NCBI GenBank assembly: GCA_900617975.1
Contig: UZAE01013537.1
Location: 1-21,416, forward strand
Source: Rodentolepis nana
Lineage: Eukaryota > Platyhelminthes > Cestoda > Cyclophyllidea > Hymenolepididae
Direction: 5' to 3'
Length of the DNA stretch: 21,416 nt
The translations under genes and the position numbers were made by a program. Below the pieces are notes generated by a model. That model was not told the origin of the DNA and ran no database searches. It saw only the letters and a program-made list of their open reading frames with translations. Positions 1-9,254 of the stretch are shown piece by piece; position 1 is the first letter of the stretch; each line of letters opens with the position of its first letter.

Positions 1-270
1 AAGTCTATAAATCGGTAGCTGACTTCTGACTTCAAACTACCATTACCCCACTGTACGTTATATTCGATTGCTTCCACAGAACTCACCTCACCTTTTCTCT
101 ACCTTTGTGTCAGTCTCTTTTACATCTTTGAAACACTTCTGTTCCTCCCCCTCTCTCGACTTTTTTTTCACTTTGATGTTCCTTCCCCTCTGTGAAGCCT
201 GAAGTCAACTAAAGGGCTAACCATAACTATCAAAACGCCTGCCAATTGATATAAATAAAACAAATAAATA
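1..270 (+). repeat. SINE-like retroposon, copy 1 (5' end outside window)
   Basis: This copy begins inside the element at the conserved AAGTCTATAA block. It contains the TGACTTCTGACTTCAA block, the C-rich middle near 145-160, the GAAGTCAACTAAAGGGCTAA block and a tail of AAATA units. The head is cut by the window edge, so only one side of any target-site duplication would be visible and none can be assigned. Confidence 0.9.
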
Positions 271-939
271 TTTTGAATTGTAGACTAAGGGGTGGGTCAA
301 AAAATGTTGTAATTAAATTCAGATAATGAAATTGACTTATTTCAGAGAATTTTCTGATTCAGACTCTGGTCAGCTTTCCAAGTGATCGATGCAAGCTCCT
401 ATTGGTCAATTCCATTGTTCGTTCTCTAGATTGCAGCTAAAACTTACTAATTAAGTCATTTATTAATTCTGTTGGCCAGTTTTTTATCGCTTTCTTTAGT
501 TTGAAGGACAACATGATCTTAAAAGCCTGTTCAGTAGCTAACATGATTTAAGCGTAGCGAAGCTAGGAGGAAACATTCTGATAAAAATGACTACTTTTAA
601 TCCAGGAAAAATTTAATTAATTATTCATTGCAACGTAATCACAAAAATTGTCGTTTTAATGTAAATTTTTTAATTGAACCAATCAATAAAATCAATATTT
701 GTTGTTATTGAGTTCGGATTTTTTCCCACTATTTTGGAGTGAAATTAGACTAGAACAAAACTTTATTTCGGATTTATCGAATCTCATTAAATTAATTTTC
801 GTTTTACAGTTGCTAAGCCCAAGTACTAACACCGTGGAAATATGTAAAACAGCAAGATAATTCCACCATTTTATGCAACTTCTAATTAAGATAGATTTCC
901 ATAGACAAATAAAAAAAGGTTTTTAAAAACTTTTTCTTC
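271..939. other. Intergenic, no gene seen
   Basis: AT-rich sequence. A short open frame near 346-447 follows a good splice acceptor (TTGACTTATTTCAG at about 345) but runs only about 34 codons to a stop and has no recognisable content. I see nothing else to annotate. Confidence 0.4.
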
Positions 940-1500
940 CTCGTTAACTACAAAATTTCTGCGGAATATATCAAAAACATTAGTGACAGCCTCTGCATAA
1001 CCTTCGATTTGGCGGACGATAACCACTCAGCTTTCGCAAAATCATCCACCAATTTCAGTAAATTGCAATTGTCTTCCTAGTTGGAATCTTGATGTGGAAG
1101 CAAAACTTAGAACTTCCCGTTGGTTCTTCAACGGGTTTGGGAATTGGAGGCGGATTAATGAGTCTAGAATTTAGAACGTGAAGTGATCAAGTCATTAAGA
1201 CAACGAAGTGAAACACATTTGAACCATTCTGAACTAATGCAAAGCATCTTTCTTTGGCAAAACCCTTCATCTAGTCCTTATTGGAAGTAGTTGCTTCCGC
1301 ACGATGAAAAATGTGATGTTTTCTTGGCTTGTCAGCAATAATTACTAATGACAAATTTTAAGTTCATCTTTTTTTCTAACCAAAATGCCTTTCCCACCCA
1401 CTCTAATTGCTATTTCAGTATTCTCTAGGGACTTTTTTCTCTTGGTTGAGGCAACAGTATCTAAAACGTGCTCACATTTAGTGAAATTCTCTTAGAGAGC
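940..1500. other. Ambiguous coding-like island
   Basis: This stretch is partly richer in G+C than its surroundings and has several open frames on the minus strand. The clearest is 1491-1345, 48 codons, rich in Lys and Glu, with VGGKGILVRKK near its end. Other minus-strand frames lie at 1270-1190 and 1186-1058 and are separated by in-frame stops. A plus-strand frame also runs through about 917-1080. No protein family is recognised and no consistent exon chain could be built. It may be a decayed gene, part of a minus-strand gene with tiny introns, or chance. Confidence 0.25.
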
Positions 1501-2049
1501 ATTTGTGGTCTTACTTAGCCACTAATTTTTTATACTTGAGGTAATCAACGTATTATACTAATACTGTACTACAATTCTGAACAATCGATTTTTTTCTAAC
1601 CTACGTGGCAACAGGAATAATGAAGCATAAAATTGACGCATTTTATAGCTAACAACAGCAAAACAAAATTCCTTTTTATGGCAAGTTTAAAGGTAATGAT
1701 CAATTTAAAGGGAAAAATTAACATTTGGGTTCATTGTAAATTTGGTAAAATTTTATTTTAGTGGTTTGAGCACAAGATTTAATTAAAAAAAGAGATTATA
1801 AAATTCAAAACAAAATTTGTTTACTTATAACTCAAATTATAAAAATGAATTTATAGGCTAAATATATTTCAATATTTCCACATACTATAAGATAGTAGTG
1901 TGAACAAATTTTGGTGTCTGAACTTAAACTTTTCAAATCGAGAAATAATAGCATTTAATTATCTGTTAACATTGAATATGACCTGACTTACGTAATATTG
2001 AATTCCGAGTTCATTGTTATGCTTACGATTTTGCATATAATTTAAGTAA
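1501..2049. other. Intergenic, no gene seen
   Basis: Very AT-rich, with many stops in all frames. No repeats or RNA genes were recognised. If the first exon at 2050 is real, its promoter would lie here, but no distinct promoter element stands out. Confidence 0.4.
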
Positions 2050-2186
2050 ATGGTCAACAAATTTATATACTCCAACATTTTCAAAAGCTGTTTGTCATCT
2101 TTGGCTCTACTGAGCTCTGCTCTACTCCAAGATCAGATAAATGATTCAAGGTCGAATGATCAGTTACCCGAAAAATCTGTCGAAAG
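2050..2186 (+). CDS. Candidate first exon encoding a signal peptide (unidentified protein)
   Basis: An ATG opens 45 codons plus two bases, ending at a consensus-quality splice donor (GAAAG then GTAAGT at 2187). The protein starts MVNKFIYSN, then has a hydrophobic stretch (residues about 14-27, CLSSLALLSSALL), then turns polar and charged (DQINDSRSND). That is the layout of a signal peptide followed by a mature N-terminus. The exon ends in phase 2, so the next exon must supply one base. The best match seen is the exon at 8613, which starts with one base, but a possibly misplaced contig lies between them. The product is unknown, and a chance open frame is possible. Confidence 0.38.
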
Positions 2187-2689
2187 GTAAGTTATCGGTA
2201 TTGTAGACCCTAACTTCAACCAAGGCATAAAAAAACTGTCTGATTTTTTTAATAAATTGTTCACAAATAGAACCTTTGAGTAGTAGACAATAAAATAACC
2301 CCCCCTCCGCCATTAGTCCTTTCTAATTTCATTACCCACAGTGCATTTTGTTTTCCATGATGAAAACTGGGACTGTTTTTATCTGTGTCCCGATTTTTCC
2401 TCCTCTAATTAATTAATTTTTGTTTAAAACCCGTCCCCTACCTTGCCTTCCTTTTACACGCTCAGGCAAAGACGGAGGAAACAGTTAAGGCTTTTTTTAC
2501 TCACACTAAATCAAGGAAGAAGTCAATGATGGAGTTAGAGTGGATTTTTAGCATAAATTTTACAAATCACAACGTATAGAATGACTTCAAGACGTATAAA
2601 TATTATTTAATAGTACCTGAACTGGCGAGGTAGTAAGATGTCTCACAAGAGATTGGAACAGATGGACGAATAAGAGTTCGAATACATTC
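2187..2689. other. Non-coding, possibly start of an intron
   Basis: No convincing exon is seen. An acceptor-like CACGCTCAG near 2465 is followed by a short basic open stretch that ends quickly. A C-run lies near 2300. Confidence 0.35.
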
Positions 2690-2945
2690 ATGTCAAATGG
2701 CAGGCGTTTTGGTAGTTATCGTTAGCCCTTTTGCTGACTTTGGGGTTGACAAACGGGAAGGGACGAAAATCAAAGTGAGAAAAATGGAAAGGGGGAACAG
2801 AACGATGATTCACAGATGTAAAAGAGATAGACAGGCGCAAAGGAAGAGAAAAGTTAAGATTAGTACTGTGGAAGCGGTCGCATATGACATACAGAAGTCA
2901 GAAGTCAACTATCGGTTAATAGACTTTTTGCCGTATAAGGACTGT
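2690..2945 (-). repeat. SINE-like retroposon, copy 2 (diverged, head truncated)
   Basis: Reverse-strand copy. AAATGGCAGGCGTTTTGG (the complement of the conserved 3' block) begins it, and the CAGAAGTCAGAAGTCAACT and AATAGACTTTTTGCCGTAT blocks follow. The head beyond the AAAGTCTATT block is missing and the middle is strongly diverged, so this is an older insertion. The 85-codon open frame at 2697-2954 is only this repeat read in frame. Confidence 0.85.
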
Positions 2946-3453
2946 ACCATTTAATTAGATAAATTGCCTTATCTTAGGTCAAATATTTGTTAAATCTTCT
3001 CAAATTTACACCGTAAGACTAAAATAGAGGAAGGTGGTTGAAAAGAGTTGGGCAAAATAAATCGATAAATAAAAGGATTTTTGGTTTAATTTTTACATTA
3101 TTAATAATCAATAGGCTCGTGAATGTTTTTCTTTGCAACCTCATTCTTGTAAAAGAATAAAATTATTTGTTAAGTGGATCCTAATGCATGCGACCTTGAA
3201 ATCGACATATTGCTCTTCTTCGTGCATTAAAATGCAGTGTCTCACAACAAATCGATGCCTGTACTTTGAGCCTTACTGTCAAAGTTGAAGTCTTCTACTA
3301 CACTTTGCATGATAGTCAATCCTAATAGAGAAAACGTGGATCTCTTGATCTGAATACTTCATATTTAACAAAAAAGTTGAGTTTCAAGGAAGAAGTCAAT
3401 TTACTGAACAATACGTTCCGGGGCACACAAGGTGTGCTTTAAAAAAATTACCC
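2946..3453. other. Intergenic, no assignable gene
   Basis: About 3190-3340 is richer in G+C and has short open frames on the minus strand, but none has a recognised motif or a convincing splice context. Nothing else is seen. Confidence 0.35.
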
Positions 3454-3866
3454 ATCATATTAAACTGAATTAACAATAGATATTACTTGGCTGAACAGAA
3501 GAATTTACATCTTTAATAAGGGGTGTGCGATAGACTTACCTCCACGTGGTGCACCCTGGGCAACGTATATCATACGGCAAAAAAGTCTATTAACTGGCAG
3601 TTGACTTCTCACTTCAAACTATCATCACCCCACTGTATGTCATTTCATTCCACAGTACTCACCTCACCGTTGTTCTACCTCTGTGTCTGTCTCTTACATC
3701 TTTGAAACACTCTTCTGTTCATTCCCCCCTGTCGACTTTTTCAATTTGATGTTCGTTCCCCTCTGTGGAGCCTGAAGTCAACTAAGGGCTAATGATAAAT
3801 ATCATACAGCCTGCCATTTGATATAAATAAATAAAACATCTTTAATAATCACTTTATCACTCTAAA
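3454..3866. repeat. 413-bp direct duplication, first copy (ends at an N)
   Basis: Identical by eye to 8022-8434 at a constant offset of 4568. It ends on the base before the N at 3867, while the partner begins on the base after the N at 8021. It contains retroposon copy 3 with its flanks and both target-site duplications, so the match extends into unique flank and is not just the repeat family. Confidence 0.9.
3520..3835 (+). repeat. SINE-like retroposon, copy 3 (full length)
   Basis: Starts GGGGTGTGCGATAGACTT and ends GATATAAATAAATAAA. It is flanked by a perfect 13-bp target-site duplication, ACATCTTTAATAA, at 3507-3519 and 3836-3848. AGTTGACTTC (3599-3608) and GAAGTCAACT (3774-3783) are exact reverse complements and could pair in an RNA. 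No terminal inverted repeats are present, which argues against a MITE. The 60-codon open frame at 3523 is an accidental reading of the element. Confidence 0.93.
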
Positions 3867-3867
3867 N
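3867..3867. other. Single-N contig joint
   Basis: Assembly gap marker. The 413 bp before it recur after the N at 8021. Confidence 0.9.
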
Positions 3868-3900
3868 AATAAAGAGGAAAGTCTATGGTCAATTCCACAA

Positions 3901-4209
3901 TCCGTCGTGGTGCACCCTGGGCAACGTTTACTCATACGGCAAAAAGTCTATTTTTCGGCAGTTGACTTCTCACTTCAAACTACCATCACCCCCACTGTAT
4001 GTCATATTCGACCCCTACCACTACTCATCTTACACTTTCTGAGCCTTTGTGTCTGTTTCTTTTACATCTTTGAAACACCCTTCTATTCTCCCTCCTGAAT
4101 TCTTCTCACTTTGATGTTCCTCCTCCCCTCTGCAAAGCCCGAAGTCAACTAAAGGGCTAATGATAACTATCAGAACGCTTGTCATTTGTTATAAATAAAT
4201 AAATAAATA
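3901..4209 (+). repeat. SINE-like retroposon, copy 4 (5' truncated)
   Basis: Begins at CGTGGTGCACCCTGGGCAAC, so the first 25 to 30 bases of the element are missing. The rest is complete through GTCATTTGTTATAAATAAATAAATAAATA. The contig starts only 33 bases upstream, and no target-site duplication was found. Confidence 0.9.
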
Positions 4210-4451
4210 TTTTAATGAGTCTCTCGAAGGTTATCTAAATTCCTACAAAGAAATGATAATAACAAGGCCTTAGACGGTAAAGTATGTTGAGAAATGTATT
4301 ATGATCTAGGCTCTATCATCCAAGTCACCCTTGTTGAATAGAAATAAGTTGTATCGTTTGATAAGTAGGGTTGGTAAAATAAGAAATATTCACGGTTAGC
4401 ATAACAACAATAGCAATTTGTACAAAATATGGGATATTCAATTGCAGTTAT

Positions 4452-4602
4452 GGGGTGTACGATTGACCTACCTCCATGTGGTACATCCTAGACAGCGTAT
4501 ATTCATACTGCAAAAAGGGTCTATAAACAGGCAGTTGACCTCACTGTATGTCATATTCGACCGCTTCCACAGCTATCATTAAGCCTGCCACTTGATATTT
4601 AA
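4452..4602 (+). repeat. SINE-like retroposon, copy 5 (internal deletion)
   Basis: The head (GGGGTGTACGATTGACCTACC) is joined to the last part (AGCTATCATTAAGCCTGCCACTTGATATTTAA). The fusion follows CCGCTTCCACAG, so roughly the C-rich middle is deleted, along with a smaller piece after GGCAGTTGACCT. About 150 bp remain. Confidence 0.8.
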
Positions 4603-4670
4603 GCTATTTCATCAAACAATCAAACAGTCCCTAAAAGATTAATTAAGAAATCTGCTTACTTATTTTGAAG

Positions 4671-5690
4671 ATGGACGAGAATAAACCAACGAATTATTCC
4701 ATCAGTCATACAGAGCAAACTAAAGCAGGTAATCTTCGATGTTAATTAAGGTACTATAATGAAGTAAATCTTCATCTTTTAGAAACTTACAAGTAATTGA
4801 AAATCGGCAACAATCATTGAATTGCCGCAGCCTTACGCCTAAGAATAATTAGTTTTTCTAGGAATACATTTGTAAAAAAAATAATCCAATCTTATCGAAC
4901 AAGAGAAATGGATCAAGTGGGCAGAAAGGCATTTGAGTCACAGGATGACAGATTTATTGATTATCGGTAAATATGTGGCGATAGAAACGTGAATGCGCCA
5001 AAGGTTGATAAAGCTCAGTTATTACTTGCGTTAATTAATCTAAGCAAACAGCACTAAATTTAGTCATGCTAATGGAAGAATGTGACTATGTTACTAAATT
5101 ACACTTTGAAATTAGCAATACAACAGCCGTTTGAAAGTGAATGAATTTCTGCACTTATACAAGAACAGTATTTCGATGGGGTGTTGGCTATTGCACGCCC
5201 GTCTGCCAACAAAGATGACTGGCGAAGGAAACTTGCAAAGTGCTCCTATTCTATGTTGGTGCCATGCTAGAGGTATAGTTTCCGCTGTTGAGATCTATGT
5301 GTGCGTCAAATATCACAAAAAACATTTGACTCGGACTAAAGTCAGAATACAATTAACGCAGGGCATTTACTTAACTAACCAGACATATAGGTATACAAGT
5401 TGTCATCTCATTGAAAATTGGGGATCAACAAGCTTTAGTTTGAAGAAATCTATCATGCAAAATTTGCCCTCGATCTGCCAAGGACGATAGACAATCAAAA
5501 GACACCCTGCAGTAATAGATCTTTTCCGAGACAGCATAAATGCTGCATTTGGGAGTTTGGTTTTCTTAGATTCCCGTCACGGGATCTGCTTTTCCTAAAC
5601 CACGCAAGCTCTTGCCACCAAACCTCAAAAGAAGACTTCATTTTAAGCGGGCAGATTGAGCATCCTATTGAATCAGTGAAAAAGCCCTGA
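4671..5690 (+). CDS. Candidate four-exon gene, about 150 residues, function unknown
   Basis: Proposed exons are 4671-4728, 5164-5258, 5293-5340 and 5439-5690. The start ATG opens MDENKPTNYSISHTEQTKA and stops at a donor GTAATC (phase 1). The second exon, after CTTATACAAG, begins with two bases and reads EQYFDGVLAIARPS, then KDDWRRKLAKC. It ends in phase 0 at GTGCCA. The third, after a 34-nt intron, reads IYVCVKYHKKHLTRTK to GTCAGA. The fourth reads FEEIYHAKFALDLPR and ends at TGA 5688-5690. All junction phases agree, and the exons are richer in G+C (about 45 percent in counted lines) than the surroundings. No family is recognised. A competing exon at 4831-4966 also fits exon 1 in phase but not the next exon. 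Long frames also exist in other phases and on the minus strand here (for example 5782-5495), so this is a hypothesis. Confidence 0.33.
4831..4966 (+). CDS. Alternative candidate exon in the unknown gene
   Basis: After the acceptor ATTGCCGCAG, two bases plus 44 codons run open to a donor GTAAAT at 4967. The frame is basic (LRLRIISFSRNTFVKKII) and then reads MDQVGRKAFESQDDRFIDY. It joins exon 4671-4728 in phase, but it ends in phase 2, which does not fit the 5164 exon. Joining it to an exon beginning at 5127 would instead use the 119-codon frame at 5131-5490. Either an isoform, an exon of a different model, or chance. Confidence 0.2.
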
Positions 5691-5844
5691 ACAACACTGG
5701 TAAGAATTAGTCCAGTAAGATTGCAGAGCTTCATACAATCCGAAACTCGAATCCGCGTCGAGTAAATATTATACAAAGCCAAAAACTAAATTAGGTCCCT
5801 AACTTTACTTTGAACACTGAATTTTATGCTTATTGGGATGGGTT

Positions 5845-6003
5845 GGGGGGTTGACCTACCTCCACTGTATGTCACATTCGATATATCCACAGTACCCATC
5901 TTTACTTTTTCTCTACCTTTGTGTCTGCCTATCACTTTTACATCTGTTGATCACTATTCTGTCCCCCCCTCTACACTTTTTTGCCACTTTGATGTTCCTC
6001 TCC
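5845..6003 (+). repeat. SINE-like retroposon, copy 6 (deleted head, interrupted 3' end)
   Basis: The head is reduced to GGGGGGTTGACCTACCTCCAC, then jumps directly to CTGTATGTCACATTCGA. The junction lies at a CCAC shared by both flanks, suggesting deletion between short repeats. The 3' end stops at GATGTTCCTCTCC, where copy 7 begins, so a second insertion interrupts it. Confidence 0.85.
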
Positions 6004-6004
6004 T

Positions 6005-6229
6005 GGGGTGTGCGATAGACTTACCTCCACGTGGTGCACCCTGGGCAACGTATACTCATAAGGCAAAAAAGTCTATTAACCGGTAATTGACTTCTGATTT
6101 CAAGCTACCCCCCACTGTATGCCATATTCAACCCGTTTACAGTACTCATCTTACCTTTTCTCTGTTCTTTTGTCGGTCTCTGTCACATCTGTGAATCATT
6201 ATTCTGTCCCCCCCCCCCTCTCGACCTTT
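6005..6229 (+). repeat. SINE-like retroposon, copy 7 (ends at contig break)
   Basis: Starts with the full head GGGGTGTGCGATAGACTTAC directly after copy 6 and runs through the C-run to CTCTCGACCTTT, where the N at 6230 stops it. The 3' third is missing because the contig ends, most likely at the C homopolymer. Confidence 0.9.
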
Positions 6230-6230
6230 N
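6230..6230. other. Single-N contig joint
   Basis: Gap marker just after a 12-13 base C-run inside retroposon copy 7. The sequence on the right (TTTGGGGTGAGATTAGC) does not continue the element. Confidence 0.9.
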
Positions 6231-6285
6231 TTTGGGGTGAGATTAGCAATAACTTGTTTGAACTAAATTTATTTTCAATAATAGT

Positions 6286-6602
6286 TGGTGTGCGATAGAC
6301 TTAACTCCACGTGGTGCACCCTGGCCAACGTATATTCATACGGCAAAAAAGTCTATTAACTGGCAGTTGACTTCTGACTTCAAACTACCATCACCCCACT
6401 GTTTGTCATAGTCGACTTCTTCCATAGTACTCACCCCACCTTTATTCTAACTTTTCTACCTTCGTCTTTGAAACACTCTTCTGTTCCCTTCCCTCCCCCA
6501 TTCTCGACCTTTTCACTTTCATGTTCCTTCCCCTCAGTGGAGCCTGAAGTCAACTAAAGAGCTAATGGCAACCATCAAAATGCCTGCCATTTGATATAAA
6601 TA
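6286..6602 (+). repeat. SINE-like retroposon, copy 8 (full length)
   Basis: Runs from TGGTGTGCGATAGACTTA to GCCATTTGATATAAATA. It is flanked by a 16-bp target-site duplication with one mismatch: TATTTTCAATAATAGT at 6270-6285 and TATTTTCAATACTAGT at 6603-6618. The tail is short. Confidence 0.92.
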
Positions 6603-6618
6603 TATTTTCAATACTAGT

Positions 6619-7649
6619 GACTCTTTGTATTGCGTAACTATTGCTAATTGGGGGACTAAATTTACTTTAGGGCTGTAAACAAGCCATGTATAATAAATCT
6701 GAAGACGTATTCTTACTATTTGATACATCATCTATGCATCCCAAATGGCGAAGTTGGCGAATCAATATGTGAGAGTTAAGGGCTAAGAAGTGAATTTTTG
6801 CTAATGTGGAATGATAAATCATTTCAACCTCTTCAATACAACTCCCCCCCCCACCCCTTCATATTTTCTCATTTGTTCCCAGATGTTGATTACTGTTCAA
6901 AATTAAAAATTTGTCCTCGGTTTCAGTGATTTTATTTGCTTATCTGGTGGTTTCATGAAGCAGTGCAATGTTTTTGGTAGTTGGCAAACATGTTCACGCC
7001 TGAAGTGTTATGAAAGTTTGAGATATAAAGGCACTTAGTGATGTGAAACGATGAAACAGTAAAAATTTCTTTTCAGTTACAAATTTTGTCAATTTTTCAC
7101 TCATTGTCGCAAAGATTTCGCCAATCTGGAAGAAATTATTTTGTCAAATATACAATATAATGACGCAAATTAAATTAAATACTTTCCTTTCCAAGAAAGA
7201 ATAATTAATCTATACTGACTCGTGATCAAACCAACCAATTTTGGCATTTATTCTAGGAAATTATCTTTACATTTCTCCATTCTCTTTTCTATTTATATAA
7301 ATAAGGAAGGCAACTTTTGCAAATTACAATTTAATTTGATTATATGATGCAATTGGGTTGCTTCCAATATTCTGCTTTCATTTCCAGATCGTGTTTTAAT
7401 TATTCCTTAAACTTAATGCCTACAAAATATGTACCAAAAGTGTCCTGAATGTAACATCATGTTTGTCACCAATCCCAATTAGTGTTACTCAACTGATTGA
7501 ACAGAAAAACAAAATTAGTCTTTTTCTTCGAATCAAGTATCAATATCCCAGATTTTGTAGGAGCACAACTTTTTTACGAGTGAATGGAGACCTTCTCGAT
7601 CAATCAACGGCCAAAATTCAGGGCGACCATCAAGGTCAATATGCGGTCA
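6619..7649. other. Intergenic; open frame of doubtful status near 7466-7663
   Basis: Most of this is AT-rich with no gene. The last 200 bases are richer in G+C. A plus-strand frame of about 67 codons, containing FLRVNGDLLDQSTAKIQG, runs up to the insertion point of copy 9. A minus-strand frame over about 7642-7540 is equally open. No family is recognised on either strand. Confidence 0.3.
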
Positions 7650-7663
7650 CCAAGTCAGAAAGT

Positions 7664-7993
7664 TTATTTATTTATTTATATCGAATGGCAGGCGTCTTGA
7701 TGGTTATCATTAGCCCTTAAGCCGACTTCAGTCTTCACAGAGGGGAAGAGGAACATCAAATTGAAAAAAAGTCGAGAGGGGGGGGGGGAACAGAAGTGTT
7801 TCAAAGATATAAGAGACAAACACAAAGGTAGCACAAAGGTGAGGTGAGTACTGTGAAAATATTCGAATATGGCATAGATTGAGGTGATGGCAGTTTGAAG
7901 TGAGAAGTCAACTGCCAGTCAATAGACTATTTTGCCGTATGAATATACGTTGCCCAGGGTGTACCAAGTGGAGGTAAGTCTATCGCACACCCC
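7664..7993 (-). repeat. SINE-like retroposon, copy 9 (full length, reverse)
   Basis: Reverse copy with the TTATTTATTTATA tail complement at the left and TCTATCGCACACCCC at the right. It is flanked by the target-site duplication CCAAGTCAGAAAGT at 7650-7663 and 7994-8007. The first two bases could belong to the element end, so 12 to 14 bp. The G-run near 7780 is the complement of the family's C-rich middle. Confidence 0.93.
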
Positions 7994-8020
7994 CCAAGTC
8001 AGAAAGTGTGCATGGGGATT

Positions 8021-8021
8021 N
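8021..8021. other. Single-N contig joint
   Basis: Gap marker. The sequence starting at 8022 repeats the contig end before the N at 3867. Confidence 0.9.
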
Positions 8022-8434
8022 ATCATATTAAACTGAATTAACAATAGATATTACTTGGCTGAACAGAAGAATTTACATCTTTAATAAGGGGTGTGCGATA
8101 GACTTACCTCCACGTGGTGCACCCTGGGCAACGTATATCATACGGCAAAAAAGTCTATTAACTGGCAGTTGACTTCTCACTTCAAACTATCATCACCCCA
8201 CTGTATGTCATTTCATTCCACAGTACTCACCTCACCGTTGTTCTACCTCTGTGTCTGTCTCTTACATCTTTGAAACACTCTTCTGTTCATTCCCCCCTGT
8301 CGACTTTTTCAATTTGATGTTCGTTCCCCTCTGTGGAGCCTGAAGTCAACTAAGGGCTAATGATAAATATCATACAGCCTGCCATTTGATATAAATAAAT
8401 AAAACATCTTTAATAATCACTTTATCACTCTAAA
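8022..8434. repeat. 413-bp direct duplication, second copy (starts after an N)
   Basis: Same sequence as 3454-3866. Identity stops exactly where the first copy meets its N: here the sequence continues CTCAGCTCATTAATTC. Confidence 0.9.
8088..8403 (+). repeat. SINE-like retroposon, copy 10 (duplicate of copy 3)
   Basis: Base-for-base the same element as 3520-3835, including the ACATCTTTAATAA duplications (8075-8087 and 8404-8416). It is most likely the same genomic insertion shown twice by the assembly. Confidence 0.9.
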
Positions 8435-8612
8435 CTCAGCTCATTAATTCGAAAATTACCAAAAAATAGTCCATTTTTTCTCCATTCATAAGCACATGCA
8501 ACTGTAATTGTCATAATTTTTTTGAAAACTCTAGAAAATAAAACAAATAAAATTTGTGCATATTAACATAAATTAAATATATCGCGACTGTTCATGTTTA
8601 TTTTTTTCACAG

Positions 8613-8793
8613 CCTCCTAAAATGTTACTATTGTGACAAACACCGAAATGACGGACAAGGCATAGAAATAGCCTCTTGGCGAAAGGGTGAGTTGTCGCCG
8701 TTGTCAATATCTGAAATTGGCAGATGGCAGTTTTGCTGCATTCAGCCAAAAGTCCAACGTATTGGACAAGAAGTAGAAAATACGACCAATTAA
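8613..8793 (+). CDS. Candidate exon, Cys-x2-Cys start, unidentified secreted-type protein
   Basis: A strong acceptor (TTTATTTTTTTCACAG) precedes one base plus an open frame beginning LLKCYYCDKHRNDGQG. A donor GTGAGT at 8687 would end the exon after 24 codons in phase 1. If that donor is not used, the frame stays open for 59 codons (ISEIGRWQFCCIQPKVQ near its end) to TAA at 8791-8793. A Leu-x-Cys-Tyr-x-Cys start soon after a signal peptide resembles the beginning of Ly6/uPAR (three-finger) domains, but the rest of the cysteine pattern is not visible. One-base entry matches the phase-2 end of the exon at 2050-2186, and the phase-1 end matches the exon at 9255. Unproven. Confidence 0.35.
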
Positions 8794-9254
8794 TTGTCTG
8801 AAGATGAGGGCAGAAATTTCTTGCCTGGGATTAAATAAAAATGTTGAAATATTTTTATTAAATAAAAAAATTTATATGATGTTAGATATGGTCATGGTTT
8901 CTTTAATTAATTTATATCCTTTTTAGAAATAATTAATAAATAATACGTTACATAACTTATTTAAACATTCGGGTGTTGGCATTATTATATATCCATCAAG
9001 GTATCACATTTCTTAAATTAGTACAAACATTATGATGACAAAAGTAGTTATTTTTTGGTTAATTCTAATAATAAGATATTTTATTGGGACAATCCTTCTT
9101 TAATCAATTTAATAATCTGTCCATTGATCATCTGTGAATAATTGTTAAAGTAAAAAATGAAATTTGAATTTAACAACAAAATTAAGCGTTTAAAACTATC
9201 TAACCAAAATGATTTAAGGGAAAAAAAGTTTTGCCAGTAGAGTGTACTTTTTAG
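8794..9254. other. Non-coding, AT-rich
   Basis: Very AT-rich. The open frame on the reverse strand at 9284-9081 has no recognisable content and looks like chance. If the flanking candidate exons are real, this is an intron. Confidence 0.35.

Noticed and set aside
3523..3705. 60-codon open frame, present twice (3523 and 8091)
   Set aside because: It is retroposon sequence read in frame; other copies of the same element break the frame, so it is not a conserved protein.
3520..3835. The 310-bp repeat as a MITE
   Set aside because: The ends are not inverted repeats, the duplications vary from 10 to 16 bp, and the 3' end is an A-rich simple tail, all of which point to retroposition.
3454..3866. 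The 413-bp repeat as a recent segmental duplication
   Set aside because: Both inner ends coincide exactly with N joints, which is expected of unmerged contig overlaps, not of a genomic event.
5826..6086. Overlapping 86- and 61-codon open frames
   Set aside because: Both run across the junction of retroposon copies 6 and 7, so they are chance fusions of repeat sequence.
7774..7788. G-runs (also near 17562 and 21141) as G-quadruplex regulatory sites
   Set aside because: They are the complement of the C-rich middle common to the whole retroposon family and vary in length between copies.
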